Assembly: GCA_016710095.1 (NCBI GenBank)
Contig: JADJLL010000027.1
Span: 1-38,915, forward strand
Source: Candidatus Eiseniibacteriota bacterium
GTDB lineage: Bacteria; Eisenbacteria; RBG-16-71-46
Length of the DNA stretch: 38,915 nt
Reading direction: 5' to 3'
The translations under genes were made by a program, and so were the position numbers. This document shows positions 16,695 through 25,886 of this stretch, in pieces (positions within the stretch are counted from its first letter, which is position 1; each line of letters begins with the position of its first letter). Under the pieces are notes generated by a model. The model was not told the origin of the DNA. It was given only the letters and a program-made list of their open reading frames with translations, and searched no databases.

Positions 16695-17079
16695 CGGAAC
16701 GCTCCCGCGCTTCGCGCTCGAAGCGGTTGTGCGTGTACGGCGCGCGGCCGCGCGCGATCTGCCAGAGCGACGCGAGCGCGTACGCGGGCAGCAGCGCCAC
16801 GCCCCAGCGCTCGTACTGGCGCACGTGCACGTGCTCGTGGTCGCGCATCTCGTCGAGGACTTCGGCGGACACGCCGAGGATCACGTGCCCCAGCGTGATC
16901 GCGACGAACGCGAACGGCCGCGGCAGCGCGTTCACGATCTGCCCGAGTTCGCCGCCCGCGCATTCGAGCGCGCCGCGCGTCACGCGCCAGCGCGCGCCGC
17001 ACACGAGCGCGAGCAGCGCGAACACGAAGCCGATCGCGCTCGCCGGCGCGGCCCACAGGTAGCCGAGCGCGCGCTTCAC
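16687..17079 (-). CDS. Small membrane protein with an HExxH-type motif, uncharacterised family
   Basis: A 130-residue protein with two or three hydrophobic segments (residues 7-28, 56-71 and 92-108). Between them is MRDHEHVHVRQYERWG, with H81-E82-H83-V84-H85 giving an HExxH pattern, followed later by PAYALASLWQIARGR and THNRFEREAR. The HEHVH/QYERWG/NRFE-EAR combination recurs in uncharacterised membrane proteins of several phyla. HExxH suggests a metal site and possibly a peptidase, but length and lack of other motifs leave that open. The start is a GTG overlapping the stop of the DUF5671 gene (GTGA). Confidence 0.72.
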   Translation of the reverse strand: MKRALGYLWAAPASAIGFVFALLALVCGARWRVTRGALECAGGELGQIVNALPRPFAFVAITLGHVILGVSAEVLDEMRDHEHVHVRQYERWGVALLPAYALASLWQIARGRAPYTHNRFEREARERSGG

Positions 17080-18140
17080 GGACGGTTCGCGCGCTTGGCG
17101 ACGAGCTCGAACATCGCGAGCCCCTTGCCGTGGCGCCAGCGCAACGGCGTCGGATTGCCGTACGCGTCGAGCGTGTCCGCGGTCGAGAACGTCGCGCCGA
17201 GCTGGAACCGGACGGAGTCCACGCGCTGGTACGCGTAGAAGCGCCGCGTGTCGGGATCGCGCGGCACGCTCTCGGGCCCGCGACCGGCGGTCGCGTCGAG
17301 TTCGGTGAGCGATTCGGGCACCGTGCCGTCGCGCTCGTAGGCGCGCTCGATCTGGTCGCGCAGCAGTTCGAGGTCGTTCACGCGGCGCGCGTCGAGTTCT
17401 CGCCCACGCGCGCGCCCGGGCGAGCCGAGCCCGAAGAACGACAGCGCGATCGTCAGCACCACGCCCGCGGCGCCGATGCGGCCGAGCAGCCCGGGACGGC
17501 GCGGCGCGCCTTCCTGGTCGGCCTCGTCGCGGCGCAGCCCGGTCAGGTAGTGCCCGAACACGAGCCCCGCGATCGCGAACACGACCGCGGCCTTGAGCAG
17601 CGATCGCACGGTCTGCTCGCCCGCGAGCAGCGAGCTGAGCACGCCGACGAAGTTGCCGATCAGCACCTGCGCGGCGACGAACAGCGTGAGGTACGTGAGC
17701 CAGCGCCGCACGCCGCTCGCGCGCTTCTCGGGCTCCTCGGCCAGCCCGCGCGCGGCGATCGCGGACATCCACAGGTAGATCGGGAACGCCGTCACGGTGG
17801 CCGCGACCGCCCAGCGCATCGCCTGCACGGAGCCGCCGCCCGAATAGATGACGGCGTCCTGCAGCCAGCGCTCGATGAGCGCGAAGAGGATGACGCCGGT
17901 CGAGAACGCGCTCGTGTAGAGCGACGCGAACAGCAGCAGGTGCACGAACGCTTCGCGCGCGGACAGCGACACGCGCCGGCGCGGCACGGGCACACCGCCC
18001 TCGCCGTCGGCCCAGGCGGCGAGCGCGCCGTCGATCTCGTCGCGGCGCCAGCGCGCGGCGGTCAGTTGCGCGGTGATCGTCTCGCGCGAAAGCCCGCGCG
18101 CGAGCGCCTCACGGACGTAGTGGTTCAGGTCGAGGTTCAT
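17076..18140 (-). CDS. Multi-pass membrane protein with DUF5671-like region
   Basis: A 354-residue protein. Residues 1-45 are a short helical domain (LNHYVREALARGLSRETITA, then LTAARWRRDEIDGALAAW) that typically precedes this membrane region. About six hydrophobic segments follow between residues 60 and 245. The C-terminal 110 residues are soluble: RRVNDLELLRDQIERAYERD and then PESLTELDA, PRDPDTRRFYAYQRVDSVRF, like secretion-pilin-type or sensor tails. I chose the ATG at 18140, preceded by GGAGGA, over the adjacent GTG. It heads an overlapping operon with the HExxH membrane gene, kptA and the 115-residue gene. Function unknown; the DUF5671 call is from pattern memory. Confidence 0.7.
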   Translation of the reverse strand: MNLDLNHYVREALARGLSRETITAQLTAARWRRDEIDGALAAWADGEGGVPVPRRRVSLSAREAFVHLLLFASLYTSAFSTGVILFALIERWLQDAVIYSGGGSVQAMRWAVAATVTAFPIYLWMSAIAARGLAEEPEKRASGVRRWLTYLTLFVAAQVLIGNFVGVLSSLLAGEQTVRSLLKAAVVFAIAGLVFGHYLTGLRRDEADQEGAPRRPGLLGRIGAAGVVLTIALSFFGLGSPGRARGRELDARRVNDLELLRDQIERAYERDGTVPESLTELDATAGRGPESVPRDPDTRRFYAYQRVDSVRFQLGATFSTADTLDAYGNPTPLRWRHGKGLAMFELVAKRANRP

Positions 18141-18196
18141 CACGTTCCTCCGCGGTGCAGCCTGCTCCCGCGGAATCCCTCAGGCAAGCGCGCGGC

Positions 18197-18676
18197 TCAG
18201 CCCAGCCAGTGGTATCCGGCCATCCCGAGTCCCCAGCGAAGCGCGTGGAACGCGACGCACGACACCACACCGGCGATCGCGTCGTCCGCGACCACGCCGA
18301 AGCCACCGGGCAGCACCTGCGCTTCGCGCGCGCCGAGCGGCTTCCAGATGTCGAACAGACGGAACAGGAAGAACGCGACCACGAACGCGACGACGTTGTG
18401 CGGCACGAAGAGCAGCGTGATCGCCATGCCGACCGCTTCGTCGATGCTGATGGCGTTCGCGTCGTGCCCGAGGTCGTGCTCGGCCTCGCCCGCCGCCCAG
18501 ATCGCGATGGCGGTTCCGGCCACGAACAGCACCGCGTACAGCCACACCGGGATCACCGGCATCGCGGGAAGGAACCAGCCGATCGCGGCCACCACGGCGC
18601 TGCCGTAGGTCGCGCGCGGGCCGGGGATCAGTCCCACGGGACCGAGCATGGCGAGCCACTTGCCGAACGTTCTCAT
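18197..18676 (-). CDS. pgpA: Phosphatidylglycerophosphatase A
   Basis: A 159-residue inner-membrane enzyme that removes the terminal phosphate of phosphatidylglycerol phosphate. PgpA hallmarks are present: the N-terminal GLIPGPRATYGSAVVAAIGW, the acidic site EAEHDLGHDANAISIDEAVG, FFLFRLFDIWKPLGAREAQ and the late GGFGVVADDAIAGVVSCVAF. Several hydrophobic segments fit a membrane protein. Its ATG at 18676 overlaps the stop of mglA (ATGA), so it is translationally coupled to a polarity GTPase, an uncommon pairing. An upstream in-frame extension across mglA is a shadow. Confidence 0.93.
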   Translation of the reverse strand: MRTFGKWLAMLGPVGLIPGPRATYGSAVVAAIGWFLPAMPVIPVWLYAVLFVAGTAIAIWAAGEAEHDLGHDANAISIDEAVGMAITLLFVPHNVVAFVVAFFLFRLFDIWKPLGAREAQVLPGGFGVVADDAIAGVVSCVAFHALRWGLGMAGYHWLG

Positions 18677-19917
18677 AGCTGTCGGGGCTTTTCGGAAGGG
18701 CCGGGCGCCGATGGCGCCGTGGCCGGAGTGGCCGGGCGCGGCGCGGCCGCAGGAGGATTCGGAGACGAGATGCGCGGCGCGAAAGGCTGCGACGCCGGGC
18801 CGGGCGCCGAAATGGCGGGGCGCTGCGCCGGCGAAGGCGCGGCGGTGAGCGGCCGCGGCATCGGGAAGCGCGGCGAACGATAAGGTGCCGAAGGCGACGA
18901 GGTCGAAGCCGGCGCCGGGGGCGCGGTCGGGCGCGACGGCGCGGCGGCCGGAGCCGTGCGCACGGGCGCGGTGACCGCCGGGCGCGACAGCGGTGCGGAG
19001 CGCGGCGCGGTGCGTGACGCCGGAGCGACGGGCGCGCGGCGCGCGGCCGGCATCGTGGCCGGACGCGGCGCGGGTTGAGCCGAGGGCGCCGAGGGCGCCG
19101 AAGGCGCGGACCGCACGGGCGCGACAGGCGCGACCGTTGCGGCAGCGGGCGCCGCCGGCATCGCCGCGGCAACCGCGGGAACCGCGGCCTGCGGCGCGGG
19201 CGCGATGGGCGCTGCGGACGCTGCGGCAGCGGGCGCTACTGCAGCCACGGCCGGCGGCGTCGCGACCGCTCCCACCACCGCCGGCGCCGCGGCGGGCGGT
19301 TCGGCGGCGTGCGTGGGCGCCACGGTGCCGGTGGCGAGACGGCTCAGCACCGCCTTGCACATGGCGCGCAGCGATTCGCTCACGCCACGGCCGTCGCTCG
19401 CGACCGCCTCGAACTCGGGCCAGCCCTGGGGATTGAGCGCGGCGCGCAGCCGTTCGATCGGCAGCGCGGCGGGAAGATCGCGCTTGTTGTACTGCATCAC
19501 CCACGGGATGCGCGCGAGCGCGGGGCCGGTGATGCCGAGCGTCTTCAGGTGCTCCTGGAGATCACTGAGCGAGTCGCGGTTCGCGGTCTCACGCGAGGGG
19601 TGCGAGTCGGCCACGAAGATCAGGCCGTCCACTCCCTGCAGCACGGCGCGACGCGAGAGCTTGTAGTAGACCTGCCCGGGCACCGTGTAGAGGTGGAAGC
19701 GGGTCAGGAAGCCGTTCACCTGCCCGAGGTCGATGGGCAGGAAGTCGAAGAACAGCGTGCGCTCGTGGTCGGTGGCGATCGAGATCAGTTTGCCGCGCCG
19801 CTCGGCGGGCAACTTGTCGTGCAGCGACTTGAGGTTGGTGGTCTTCCCACACAACCCGCAGCCGTAGTACACGATCTTGAAATGGATCTCTCGCGTCCGG
19901 TGGTTGATCAATGCCAC
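18673..19917 (-). CDS. mglA: MglA-type Ras-like GTPase with long Ala/Pro-rich C-terminal tail
   Basis: Residues 1-196 are a complete MglA small GTPase: P-loop GCGLCGKTT (19-27), the switch segment with DFLPIDLGQVNGF and YTVPGQVYYKLSRRAVLQG, and NKRD (144-147). MglA sets cell polarity and, in gliding bacteria, motor placement, with MglB as its GTPase-activating partner. The usual length is about 195 residues, but here a tail of roughly 218 residues follows, made almost wholly of Ala, Pro, Ser, Val and Arg (for example VRSAPSAPSAPSAQPAPRPA) with no frame break. The tail is probably disordered and may tether the GTPase to a partner or surface. mglB lies 37 bases upstream, pgpA overlaps the end. 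I use mglA by family; a gliding function is not shown. Confidence 0.9.
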   Translation of the reverse strand: MALINHRTREIHFKIVYYGCGLCGKTTNLKSLHDKLPAERRGKLISIATDHERTLFFDFLPIDLGQVNGFLTRFHLYTVPGQVYYKLSRRAVLQGVDGLIFVADSHPSRETANRDSLSDLQEHLKTLGITGPALARIPWVMQYNKRDLPAALPIERLRAALNPQGWPEFEAVASDGRGVSESLRAMCKAVLSRLATGTVAPTHAAEPPAAAPAVVGAVATPPAVAAVAPAAAASAAPIAPAPQAAVPAVAAAMPAAPAAATVAPVAPVRSAPSAPSAPSAQPAPRPATMPAARRAPVAPASRTAPRSAPLSRPAVTAPVRTAPAAAPSRPTAPPAPASTSSPSAPYRSPRFPMPRPLTAAPSPAQRPAISAPGPASQPFAPRISSPNPPAAAPRPATPATAPSAPGPSEKPRQL

Positions 19918-19954
19918 GGACGACCCCTCCCGACCGCGTGAACGACGGTTGCGG

Positions 19955-20452
19955 CTATTCGCCGAAGAGCGCGTCCACCTCGCTGGCCGCCGCGGTGGCG
20001 AAGTCCGGCTGGTCGGTGAACTCGACCGCCGGTGCTTCGGCGATCCCGACCTTCTCGAACAGCCCGCGGAACACCATGTCGAGGTGCACCGACGCCTTGC
20101 GTGCGCGGAAGCGCACGAGACCGAGCGAACTCCGCTTGTCGAAGACCGTGCAGAGAATCACGCGTTCGGCGAGCAGGCACGAATGAATGGATCGCGTCTG
20201 ACCTTCGCTGACCACGGCCTCGACGCCGTTCTCGCCCAGCAGCTGGGCCAGCTCGGCATTCGCGGTGAAGTCGGCTGCGACCAGGCTGGCGAACGACATG
20301 GCGTCGAAATCATCGGCCCGTCCGGCAGAGGTGATCAGCTGGCCGGAACGGTCAATGAGATGCGCCGAGAGCGCGTTGGTGCGCTCCAGCAGCTCTGCCA
20401 ATACTTGGTCGATCGTTCGAAAGTCGTTTTCGAACAGAGTCCACTGCGGCAT
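19955..20452 (-). CDS. mglB: Roadblock/LC7 protein, MglB-like GAP
   Basis: A 165-residue Roadblock/LC7-domain protein: IDQVLAELLERTNALSAHLI, DRSGQLITSAGRADDFDAMS, FASLVAADFTANAELAQLLG and LCTVFDKRSSLGLVRFRARK. MglB homologues dimerise and stimulate GTP hydrolysis by MglA. The tail after residue 135 is acidic (EFTDQPDFATAAASEVDALF). It starts at an ATG after a G-rich ribosome site and sits 37 bases upstream of mglA, the normal gene pair order. The 240 bases upstream, to the CNNM/CBS gene, hold no recognisable gene. Confidence 0.88.
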   Translation of the reverse strand: MPQWTLFENDFRTIDQVLAELLERTNALSAHLIDRSGQLITSAGRADDFDAMSFASLVAADFTANAELAQLLGENGVEAVVSEGQTRSIHSCLLAERVILCTVFDKRSSLGLVRFRARKASVHLDMVFRGLFEKVGIAEAPAVEFTDQPDFATAAASEVDALFGE

Positions 20453-20694
20453 GAAGCCCCCCCGCTATCCGCGGTCCGAGGGATACCTAGGGTGGTTGGT
20501 ACTCTGTGGCACGTCCGTGTTCCGGCGCGGAGAGTTACCACGGCGCAAGGCGTTCGAACAAGTGAAGTTTGCTCGACGCGGGCCGTGAGGGACGGACGCG
20601 GTGACTCGGATCGAACGAGCGACGAGGCTCGAGAGCGTCCGAAGAAGGCGGCGCCGGAGGCGACGAGACATCCGACGCCGGCGACGAGAGCTAC

Positions 20695-21735
20695 CTAATC
20701 ATGCTCGTCCTCGATCTCGCCGACGATCTCCTCGAGGATGTCCTCGAGCGTCACGATCCCGACGAACTTGCCGTCGTGATCGCGCACCACGGCCATCTGG
20801 CGCTTCTCGCGGCGGAACGTCGCGAGTAGCCGCGCCACGGGCATTTCGGGCGTGACGAACGTCGCCGGGTACATGGCGTCCATGAGGATCACCAGTCCGC
20901 GCAGCGAGAAGATGTGGAACAGGTCCTTCGTGTTCACGATCCCGACGATGTTGTCCGGGTCGGTCTCCCACACGGGCATGCGCGTGTGCGCGGTCTCCCG
21001 CGAGGTCTCGAGGATCTCTTCTTCGTTCGCGGCGATCGAGACCGTCGAGACCTTTTCGCGCGGCACCATGACGTCGGCCACGGTCTTGTCCGACAGCTCG
21101 AACACGTTGCGCACGTAGCTCGCCTGGTAGGTCGGGATGACGCCGGCTTCCTCGCCCTCCTCGACCAGCATGTCGAGCTCGTCCACCGAGTGCACCTGCT
21201 GCTCGGCGGGCGGTTCGGGCACGCGCAGCCACTGAATGACGCGGTTGCCCGAGCCCTTCATGATCATCACGAGCGGCCGCGACACGCCGCGGAACGCGAG
21301 CAGCGGCCCGGCGAGCAGGAGCGCCGTGCGCTCGGCGTGCTGGATCGCGATCGCGCGCGGCACCAGCTCGCCGAGCACGATGTGCAGGTAGGTGATGCAC
21401 AGGAACGCGAGCGCCACGGCGAGCCCGTGATTGAGCACGAAGCCCTGCACCGGCGGCAGGCCGTGGAACCACGGCTCGAACAGGTGCGCGAACGCCGGCT
21501 CGCCCACCCAGCCGAGCGCGAGGCTCGTGAACGTGATCCCGAGCTGCGAGGCGGCGAGCGAGTCGTTGAGGTTCTCGACCGCGCGCTGCACGAGCTTCGC
21601 GCCGGGCATGTTCGCTTCGACGAGCGCCTCGACGCGTGTCCAGCGGATGGTGACGAGCGAGAACTCGATGGCCACGAAGAACGCATTGAGGGCCACGAAC
21701 AGCGGCACGAGTGCGATCAGCCAGAGGGATTCCAT
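20695..21735 (-). CDS. CNNM/CBS-domain membrane protein (HlyC/CorC family), short form
   Basis: A 346-residue protein of the CorC/hemolysin C group linked to Mg2+ or Co2+ transport. Residues 1-190 are the CNNM (DUF21) membrane domain: LFVALNAFFVAIEFSLVTIR, SLAASQLGITFTSLALGWVG and HIVLGELVPRAIAIQHAERT. A pair of CBS domains follows (about 200-340), with VADVMVPREKVSTVSIAANE, VWETDPDNIVGIVNTKDLF and VVRDHDGKFVGIVTLEDILE. It stops right after EIVGEIEDEHD, so the C-terminal CorC_HlyC transporter-associated domain (about 80 residues) of full-length family members is absent; the TAG stop is clean. Downstream is recR on the opposite side of a 24-base gap, same strand. Confidence 0.9.
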   Translation of the reverse strand: MESLWLIALVPLFVALNAFFVAIEFSLVTIRWTRVEALVEANMPGAKLVQRAVENLNDSLAASQLGITFTSLALGWVGEPAFAHLFEPWFHGLPPVQGFVLNHGLAVALAFLCITYLHIVLGELVPRAIAIQHAERTALLLAGPLLAFRGVSRPLVMIMKGSGNRVIQWLRVPEPPAEQQVHSVDELDMLVEEGEEAGVIPTYQASYVRNVFELSDKTVADVMVPREKVSTVSIAANEEEILETSRETAHTRMPVWETDPDNIVGIVNTKDLFHIFSLRGLVILMDAMYPATFVTPEMPVARLLATFRREKRQMAVVRDHDGKFVGIVTLEDILEEIVGEIEDEHD

Positions 21736-21759
21736 GGCGGGAGGAGCGGCCGCGCCGCT

Positions 21760-22359
21760 CTAGTCGACCTCACGCCGGCCCTCGAGCGCTCGCGAGAGCG
21801 TGACGAGGTCGGAGTATTCGAGGTCGGAGCCCATGGGCACGCCACGCGCGATGCGCGTGACCTTGACGCCGAGCGGCGTGATGAGACGGCTCAGGTACAT
21901 CGCCGTCGCCTCGCCGTTCACGTTCGGGTTGGTCGCCAGGATGATCTCGCGCACTTCACCCGAGCGCAGGCGCTCGAGCAGTTCGCGAATGCGCAGCATC
22001 TCGGGGCTCGTGCCCTCGAGCGGCGACAGCGCGCCGCCCAGCACGTGGTAGCGCCCGCGGAACGCCGCCGTGCGCTCGAGCGCGAGCACGTCGCCCGGCT
22101 GCTCGACCACGCACAGCAGCGCCGGATCGCGCTGCGGATCGGCGCACATGCTGCACGGATCGCCTTCGGAGAAGTTGCCGCACGTGCCGCAGAAGCCGAC
22201 GCGCTCGCGCACCGCGCGAATGGCGTCGGACAGCCGCAGCGCGTCTTCCTTGGGCACGCGCAGCAAGTGCAGCGCGAGACGCTGGGCGGACTTCTGCCCG
22301 ACGCTCGGCAGCTTCACCAGTTCTTCGATCAGGAGTTCGAGGTACTTGGAGCTGTACAC
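21760..22359 (-). CDS. recR: Recombination mediator RecR
   Basis: A 199-residue protein that, with RecF/RecO, loads RecA at single-strand gaps. It has the helix-hairpin-helix LPSVGQKSAQRLALHLL, the zinc finger C57-x2-C60...C69-x2-C72 (CGTCGNFSEGDPCSMC) and the Toprim core LCVVEQPGDVLALERT and IILATNPNVNGEATAMYLSR. The start is a GTG (GTG TAC AGC). It is last in the dnaX-ybaB-recR operon, 19 bases after ybaB, a conserved bacterial order. Confidence 0.97.
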   Translation of the reverse strand: MYSSKYLELLIEELVKLPSVGQKSAQRLALHLLRVPKEDALRLSDAIRAVRERVGFCGTCGNFSEGDPCSMCADPQRDPALLCVVEQPGDVLALERTAAFRGRYHVLGGALSPLEGTSPEMLRIRELLERLRSGEVREIILATNPNVNGEATAMYLSRLITPLGVKVTRIARGVPMGSDLEYSDLVTLSRALEGRREVD

Positions 22360-22378
22360 GGGTCGGGGGTTCGTCCGG

Positions 22379-22683
22379 TCAGATGGGCAGCTTGAAGCCG
22401 CCGGTGAGCTTCGCGTACTCGGCGGCCATCTTTTCGGCCGAGCTGCGCTGCGCCTCGCCGATCGCGGTCATGACGAGGTCCTCGATCAGCGTGACGTCGT
22501 TGTCCTTGAGCACGTCGGGGCTGATCTTGATCTCCTTGAGCGTCTGCTTGCCGTCCACGACGGCCTTCACGAGGCCGCCACCGGCGGTCGCTTCGTAACG
22601 CTCTTCGGTCAGGCGGTCCTGGAGTTCGCTCATCTGCTTCTGGACCTTCTGGGCCTGCTTCATCATGTCGCCGAAGCTCTTCA

Positions 22684-22687
<4 letters not shown>
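22379..22687 (-). CDS. ybaB: YbaB/EbfC nucleoid-associated protein
   Basis: A 102-residue DNA-binding protein that dimerises as tweezers on the nucleoid. The pattern MMKSFGDMMKQAQKVQKQMS, then GGGLVKAVVDGKQTLKEIKI and EDLVMTAIGEAQRSSAEKMA is typical. The first ATG overlaps the dnaX stop (ATGA); the second in-frame ATG directly after it is an equally possible start. Length is normal. Confidence 0.96.
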
Positions 22688-24654
<1,967 letters not shown>

Positions 24655-24668
24655 GGGGCGCATCATAA

Positions 24669-24766
24669 GGGCCAGGGGTCCAGCGGCACACCCGAAGGAT
24701 TGCTTACCGCTGCTACCTTCCGGTCCTGACGGGGTTCACAGCTCCGGATTGCGCTGGGCCTGGCCC
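24669..24766 (-). ncRNA. ffs: Signal recognition particle RNA, small bacterial (4.5S) type
   Basis: On the minus strand the terminal stem GGGCCAGG...CCTGGCCC encloses the conserved Ffh-binding hairpin GTCAGGACCGGAAGGTAGCA and on to GCGGTAAGC, with the GGAA tetraloop. At about 98 nt it is the short form. It lies between tRNA-Ala and dnaX, the common ffs-dnaX linkage, and ends 14 bases before the dnaX start. Confidence 0.93.
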
Positions 24767-24775
24767 AATTGAAAA

Positions 24776-24851
24776 TGGTGGAGATGAGCGGGCTCGAACC
24801 GCCGACCCCTTCGTTGCGAACGAAGTGCTCTACCAACTGAGCTACATCCCC
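24776..24851 (-). tRNA. tRNA-Ala (anticodon CGC)
   Basis: A complete 76-nt cloverleaf including encoded CCA. Acceptor GGGGATG pairs with CATCTCC, D arm is GCTCAGTTGGTAGAGC, anticodon arm is CTTCG-TTCGCAA-CGAAG giving CGC, and T arm is CGGCGGTTCGAGCCCG-like. It sits nine bases before the SRP RNA and probably shares its transcript. Confidence 0.96.
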
Positions 24852-24922
24852 ACCGACTTTGGTTTTTTTTGGAGCGAAACCGTTCGGTGCCTGAAGAAGG
24901 CACGACTGCTTCGCGGGCCGGC

Positions 24923-24950
24923 ATATTAACGATTCACGGCGTCCGGTCAA
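24923..24950 (-). promoter_or_regulatory. Sigma-70-type promoter for tRNA-Ala / ffs
   Basis: Minus-strand TTGACC (24950-24945), a 16-base spacer and TAATAT (24928-24923). It stands out in this GC-rich DNA and lies about 70 bases upstream of tRNA-Ala. It could also serve dnaX-ybaB-recR by read-through. Confidence 0.65.
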
Positions 24951-24960
24951 GCCGGACGCC
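24938..24960. other. Nine-base-pair inverted repeat overlapping the -35 box
   Basis: GGCGTCCGG-TCAAG-CCGGACGCC, perfect 9-base arms with a 5-base loop, between the Fur-family gene and tRNA-Ala. It may end the upstream fur transcript, although no T-run follows, or be an operator over the -35 element. Confidence 0.5.
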
Positions 24961-25001
24961 GGCGAAACGCGTTTCGATCGTGACTCGGCGGGCCCTTCGA
25001 A

Positions 25002-25376
25002 TCAGCCCGCCATGCAGTCCTGGCAACGGCCGAAGAGATACAGCTCGTGCTTCTCGAGCGTGAATCCCGCGGGCACCAGGGCGCTGAAGTCCGCGGCGCA
25101 CGGTTCGAGATCGAACACGCGCTCACACTGACTGCAACGGAAGTGGTGGTGGTGAGGACGACCGACGGTTTCGTACCGCGGAGCTTCACCCGGAAGGTCC
25201 ACCTGCTGCAGGTAGCCCTCGTCGAGGAGTCGCTTGATCGTGCGGTAGACCGTGGCGATGCCGAGACCCGGTGCGTGCGGCTTGGCGGCTTCGAAGATTT
25301 CGGTGGGACCCATCGGGCGACCCACCTGTTCGAACACATGATGAATCGCGCGTCGCTGTACCGTGTTGCGTTCCAT
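25002..25376 (-). CDS. Fur-family metal-dependent transcription regulator
   Basis: A 124-residue repressor of the Fur/PerR/Zur group. The winged helix reads TVQRRAIHHVFEQVGRPMGP and GLGIATVYRTIKRLLDEGYL. The metal region has HHHH (75-78), C81-x2-C84 and C118-x2-C121, the two CxxC pairs of the structural zinc site. I chose the ATG at 25376, after AGGGGA, since MERNTVQRR fits the family and the longer frame (to 25490) does not. It is a single gene between two tRNA genes. Which metal or peroxide it senses cannot be told by eye. Confidence 0.92.
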   Translation of the reverse strand: MERNTVQRRAIHHVFEQVGRPMGPTEIFEAAKPHAPGLGIATVYRTIKRLLDEGYLQQVDLPGEAPRYETVGRPHHHHFRCSQCERVFDLEPCAADFSALVPAGFTLEKHELYLFGRCQDCMAG

Positions 25377-25497
25377 CCAGGTTCCCCTGGAGCGATTCCC
25401 GTGAACGCCGGACGTGGTGGTGAAAGTAGTGAGACCGATCACCACGCCGACGCCGTCTCGTATCGGCGCTCGCTCGATTCGCCGAAACAAGGACGGA

Positions 25498-25588
25498 TGG
25501 CGGAGAGAGTGGGATTCGAACCCACGAGGCGGTATTAGCGCCTACACGATTTCCAATCGTGCTCCTTCAACCGCTCGGACATCTCTCC
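25498..25588 (-). tRNA. tRNA-Ser (anticodon GGA)
   Basis: A 91-nt class II tRNA with encoded GCCA. Acceptor GGAGAGA pairs with TCTCTCC, anticodon arm is CACGA-TTGGAAA-TCGTG giving GGA, the long variable arm is AGGCGCTAATACCGCCT-like and the T arm is GTGGGTTCGAATCCCAC. All arms pair well, in contrast to the Ser(CGA)-like gene at 36776. Confidence 0.95.
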
Positions 25589-25886
25589 GCTATGTGCTGC
25601 TTGCCCGCGACGCTGACCTGGCGTCACGGACGGCGGGGCCTGACGGGGCCCTGCCCGGGTACTGCTCGCTCGAGGCCTGGGGGATTCTCGCCGGGACTTG
25701 CACGAGAGGATGAGCGGCCGCGAATGAAAAGCGGGAACAAGGTAGCCAATGGCGGCGGTCGAGCGCAAGAAGACCGGCATCGAGGTTGCGAACGAAGTCG
25801 CCGATAACGCAGGCTGTCGACTCGATCGGTCCGTCTCACGGGGCCCCTTGGGCCTCGTCCCCCACCCCTTCGTCCTGGAGCCGAAC
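25589..25886. other. Intergenic stretch of about 300 bases, no gene seen
   Basis: Between tRNA-Ser(GGA) and the lipoprotein gene. It holds only short frames without family features. GGCGGGGCCTGACGGGGCCC (25632-25651) can form a local hairpin. It must contain the promoters of both neighbours, but no clear -35/-10 pair was recognised. Confidence 0.5.
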
